Of a stretch of DNA of 6,752 nucleotides, positions 5,281 to 6,752 are shown piece by piece. Origin of the DNA: Bdellovibrionales bacterium (GTDB lineage Bacteria; Bdellovibrionota; Bdellovibrionia; Bdellovibrionales; JAMPXM01); contig SXRI01000386.1 in assembly GCA_005793615.1 (NCBI GenBank), positions 1 to 6,752 of the forward strand. Reading direction: 5' to 3'. The translations under genes and the position numbers were made by a program. The notes below the pieces were generated by a model. That model was not told where the DNA came from. It was given only the letters and a program-made list of their open reading frames with translations, and did no database searches. Every line of letters starts with the position of its first letter. Position 1 is the first letter of the stretch.

Positions 5281-6752
5281 CTACTGGCACGCCTCGCAGG
5301 CTTCAGGATTCTCAAGCGAGCAGGCGATCGCTTCAGATTCCGTATAGGCTGGTGTTTCCACGGCCTGTGGCACCGGCTCCGCCTCGTGATTCGCGCCCAA
5401 GGTGACCTTGTTGATCGAGGTAGCAGGGCGTGAGCGAAGGTAATAGGTGGTCTTCAAGCCTTGTTCCCAAGCGTACATATACATCGATGAAAGTTTTCCG
5501 ATTGTCGGTGATTCAATAAACAAATTAAGACTAGAACTTTGATCGACATAAGCGCCACGCTTGGCGCCCATATCGATCAAGGCGCGCATCGGTAATTCCC
5601 AGGCCGTTCGATAGACAAGTTTTACGTCGTCGGGGATGGCCTTAATATTTTGAATTGATCCTTCAGCCCGTTTGATCTCGTTACGAATACCTTCGTTCCA
5701 AAGCCCGAGATTCTTGAGTTCCTGAACGAGATAGCGATTCACTTGCAGGAATTCCCCGGAAAGCGTTTCGCGTTTGAAGAGATTTGAAATCATCGGTTCG
5801 ATCGACTCGTAGGAGCCAACAATCGAGGCGATTGTCGCCGTTGGCGCGATCGCGATGAGAAGCGAGTTGCGTAGCCCCGACTTGGCGATGCGGGCGCGCA
5901 AAGCATTCCAACGCTTTTGATCCGTAGGCTTCACGCCCCAAAGATCAAATTGCAGGACGCCATCGGCGGCCCGGGTTTCTTGGAATGCCGGGTGGGCGCC
6001 ATGGGCTTCGGCCAACTCGCAGCTGGTCTCAAGCGCGTGATAATAAATCTCTTCCTGGATACGGGTCGAAAGCGCGATCGCTTCATCTGAATCGAAAGGT
6101 AGACGTAAGCGGAAGAAGGCGTCTTGAAGACCCATGACTCCAAGGCCTACGGGGCGCCAGCGGGCGTTCGAAGTCGCGGCCTGAGGAATCGGGTAAAAAT
6201 TAATGTCGACCACGCGATCGAGAAATTTTACTGCAGTCCGAACGGTCTTTGCCAATTTGCCGAAATCAAAGTGTCCATCGGAAATATGTCGGCCCAAATT
6301 CACCGAACCAAGATTGCAGACGGCGGTTTCCTGGTTTGAGGTGATCTCTAGAATCTCGGTGCAGAGATTGGAGAGGTGCACGACATTGCCTGGATTCTTT
6401 GTCTGGTTGCACTTCAGATTCGAAGCATCTTTGAAGGTCATCCAGCCGTTACCGGTTTGTGCCAGCGACTTCATCATGCGGGCATAGAGATCGCGAGCCT
6501 TGAGTTGTTTTACGAAAAGTGCGTTCTTTTCCGCTTCCAGGTATGCTGTTTCAAAAGCGGGGCCGTAGAGATCGACGAACTGAGGCGTGACTTTAGGGTC
6601 GAATAACGACCATACGCCGTCTTCTTTTACGCGTTTCATGAAAAGGTCAGGCACCCAGTTGGCGAGATTAAGATTATGGGTGCGTTTGGCTTCGTCGCCG
6701 GTGTTTTCGCGCAGGTCGAGGACTTCTTCGATGTCGGCATGCCAGGTCTCAA
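5281..6752 (-). CDS. nrdA: Class I ribonucleoside-diphosphate reductase, alpha subunit (C-terminal part)
   Basis: This is the catalytic large subunit, reducing ribonucleoside diphosphates with a thiyl radical relayed from NrdB. The frame is open to the right edge. Beyond the GTG at 6654 it reads another 32 codons of clear NrdA sequence (ETWHADIEEVLDLREN, THNLNLANW), so that GTG is internal. In all, 489 codons are present and the N-terminal part, with any ATP-cone, lies outside. In the fragment, NLCTE supplies Asn128, Cys130 (thiyl radical) and Glu132. CNLGSVNL holds the second active-site Cys (Cys145), only 15 residues later where E. coli has 23. PTATIASIVGSYESIEP matches the phosphate-binding and loop region. 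The Tyr-Tyr pair of the radical pathway is at 436-437 (TTYYLRSR). A flexible linker leads to the terminal thiol pair CEACQ, which is reduced by thioredoxin or glutaredoxin. Its promoter and any NrdR boxes would be outside the window. Confidence 0.96.
   Translation of the reverse strand, partial: ETWHADIEEVLDLRENTGDEAKRTHNLNLANWVPDLFMKRVKEDGVWSLFDPKVTPQFVDLYGPAFETAYLEAEKNALFVKQLKARDLYARMMKSLAQTGNGWMTFKDASNLKCNQTKNPGNVVHLSNLCTEILEITSNQETAVCNLGSVNLGRHISDGHFDFGKLAKTVRTAVKFLDRVVDINFYPIPQAATSNARWRPVGLGVMGLQDAFFRLRLPFDSDEAIALSTRIQEEIYYHALETSCELAEAHGAHPAFQETRAADGVLQFDLWGVKPTDQKRWNALRARIAKSGLRNSLLIAIAPTATIASIVGSYESIEPMISNLFKRETLSGEFLQVNRYLVQELKNLGLWNEGIRNEIKRAEGSIQNIKAIPDDVKLVYRTAWELPMRALIDMGAKRGAYVDQSSSLNLFIESPTIGKLSSMYMYAWEQGLKTTYYLRSRPATSINKVTLGANHEAEPVPQAVETPAYTESEAIACSLENPEACEACQ

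Noticed and set aside
5281..6752. Intein or frameshift in nrdA
   Set aside because: The frame is continuous from the right edge to the CEACQ terminus, and catalytic motifs occur in the expected order without a large insertion.
1..6752. CRISPR arrays, tRNA genes, insertion sequences or long direct repeats
   Set aside because: By eye, no repeated spacer-like units, tRNA-like cloverleaf sequence, transposase motifs or terminal inverted repeats were found. Almost all of the window is accounted for by coding regions, and no gap without a gene exceeds 90 nt.

Overview
The window looks like ordinary bacterial chromosome: moderate GC, dense genes, short spacers, TTG and GTG starts alongside ATG. The gene mix is an ExoA-like exonuclease III, a DUF502 membrane protein, a secreted SH3/beta-rich protein, an aerobic class I ribonucleotide reductase and a rhomboid with a long inserted region. 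It fits a Gram-negative proteobacterium, and the style is reminiscent of the Bdellovibrio/deltaproteobacterial group. That placement is an inference without marker-gene support. No phage genes, transposase, CRISPR array, tRNA or rRNA was seen.

Layout, left to right. (1) 1-673 (+): 3' part of an exonuclease III gene (xth), cut by the left edge. (2) 665-1267 (-): a two-helix DUF502 membrane protein, convergent with xth and overlapping it by 9 nt. (3) 1268-1332: a compact divergent control region. (4) 1333-2169 (+): an exported protein with an SH3-like domain and a glycine/aromatic-rich, possibly outer-membrane, C-terminal half. (5) 2166-2588 (+): a PTPS/QueD-fold protein, translationally coupled to the previous gene. 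(6) 2662-4173 (+): a rhomboid-family membrane protein with large extra regions. (7) 4196-5194 (-) nrdB and (8) 5281-6752 (-) nrdA, the two subunits of class I ribonucleotide reductase. nrdA is cut by the right edge.

The housekeeping parts are clear: DNA repair (xth) and dNTP synthesis (nrdA, nrdB), with all expected catalytic residues visible in what is present. The unusual part is the middle. Two adjacent plus-strand genes each encode a recognisable enzyme fold whose active site appears broken. The PTPS/QueD-like protein lacks the catalytic Cys, the catalytic Asp-His pair and two of three zinc histidines. The rhomboid keeps its GxSG serine and the HxxxxHxxxN motif but has Tyr where the catalytic His should be. 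Both reading frames are intact, so these look like maintained pseudoenzymes rather than decaying genes. With the coupled SH3 protein they form a possible envelope-related cluster of unknown function.
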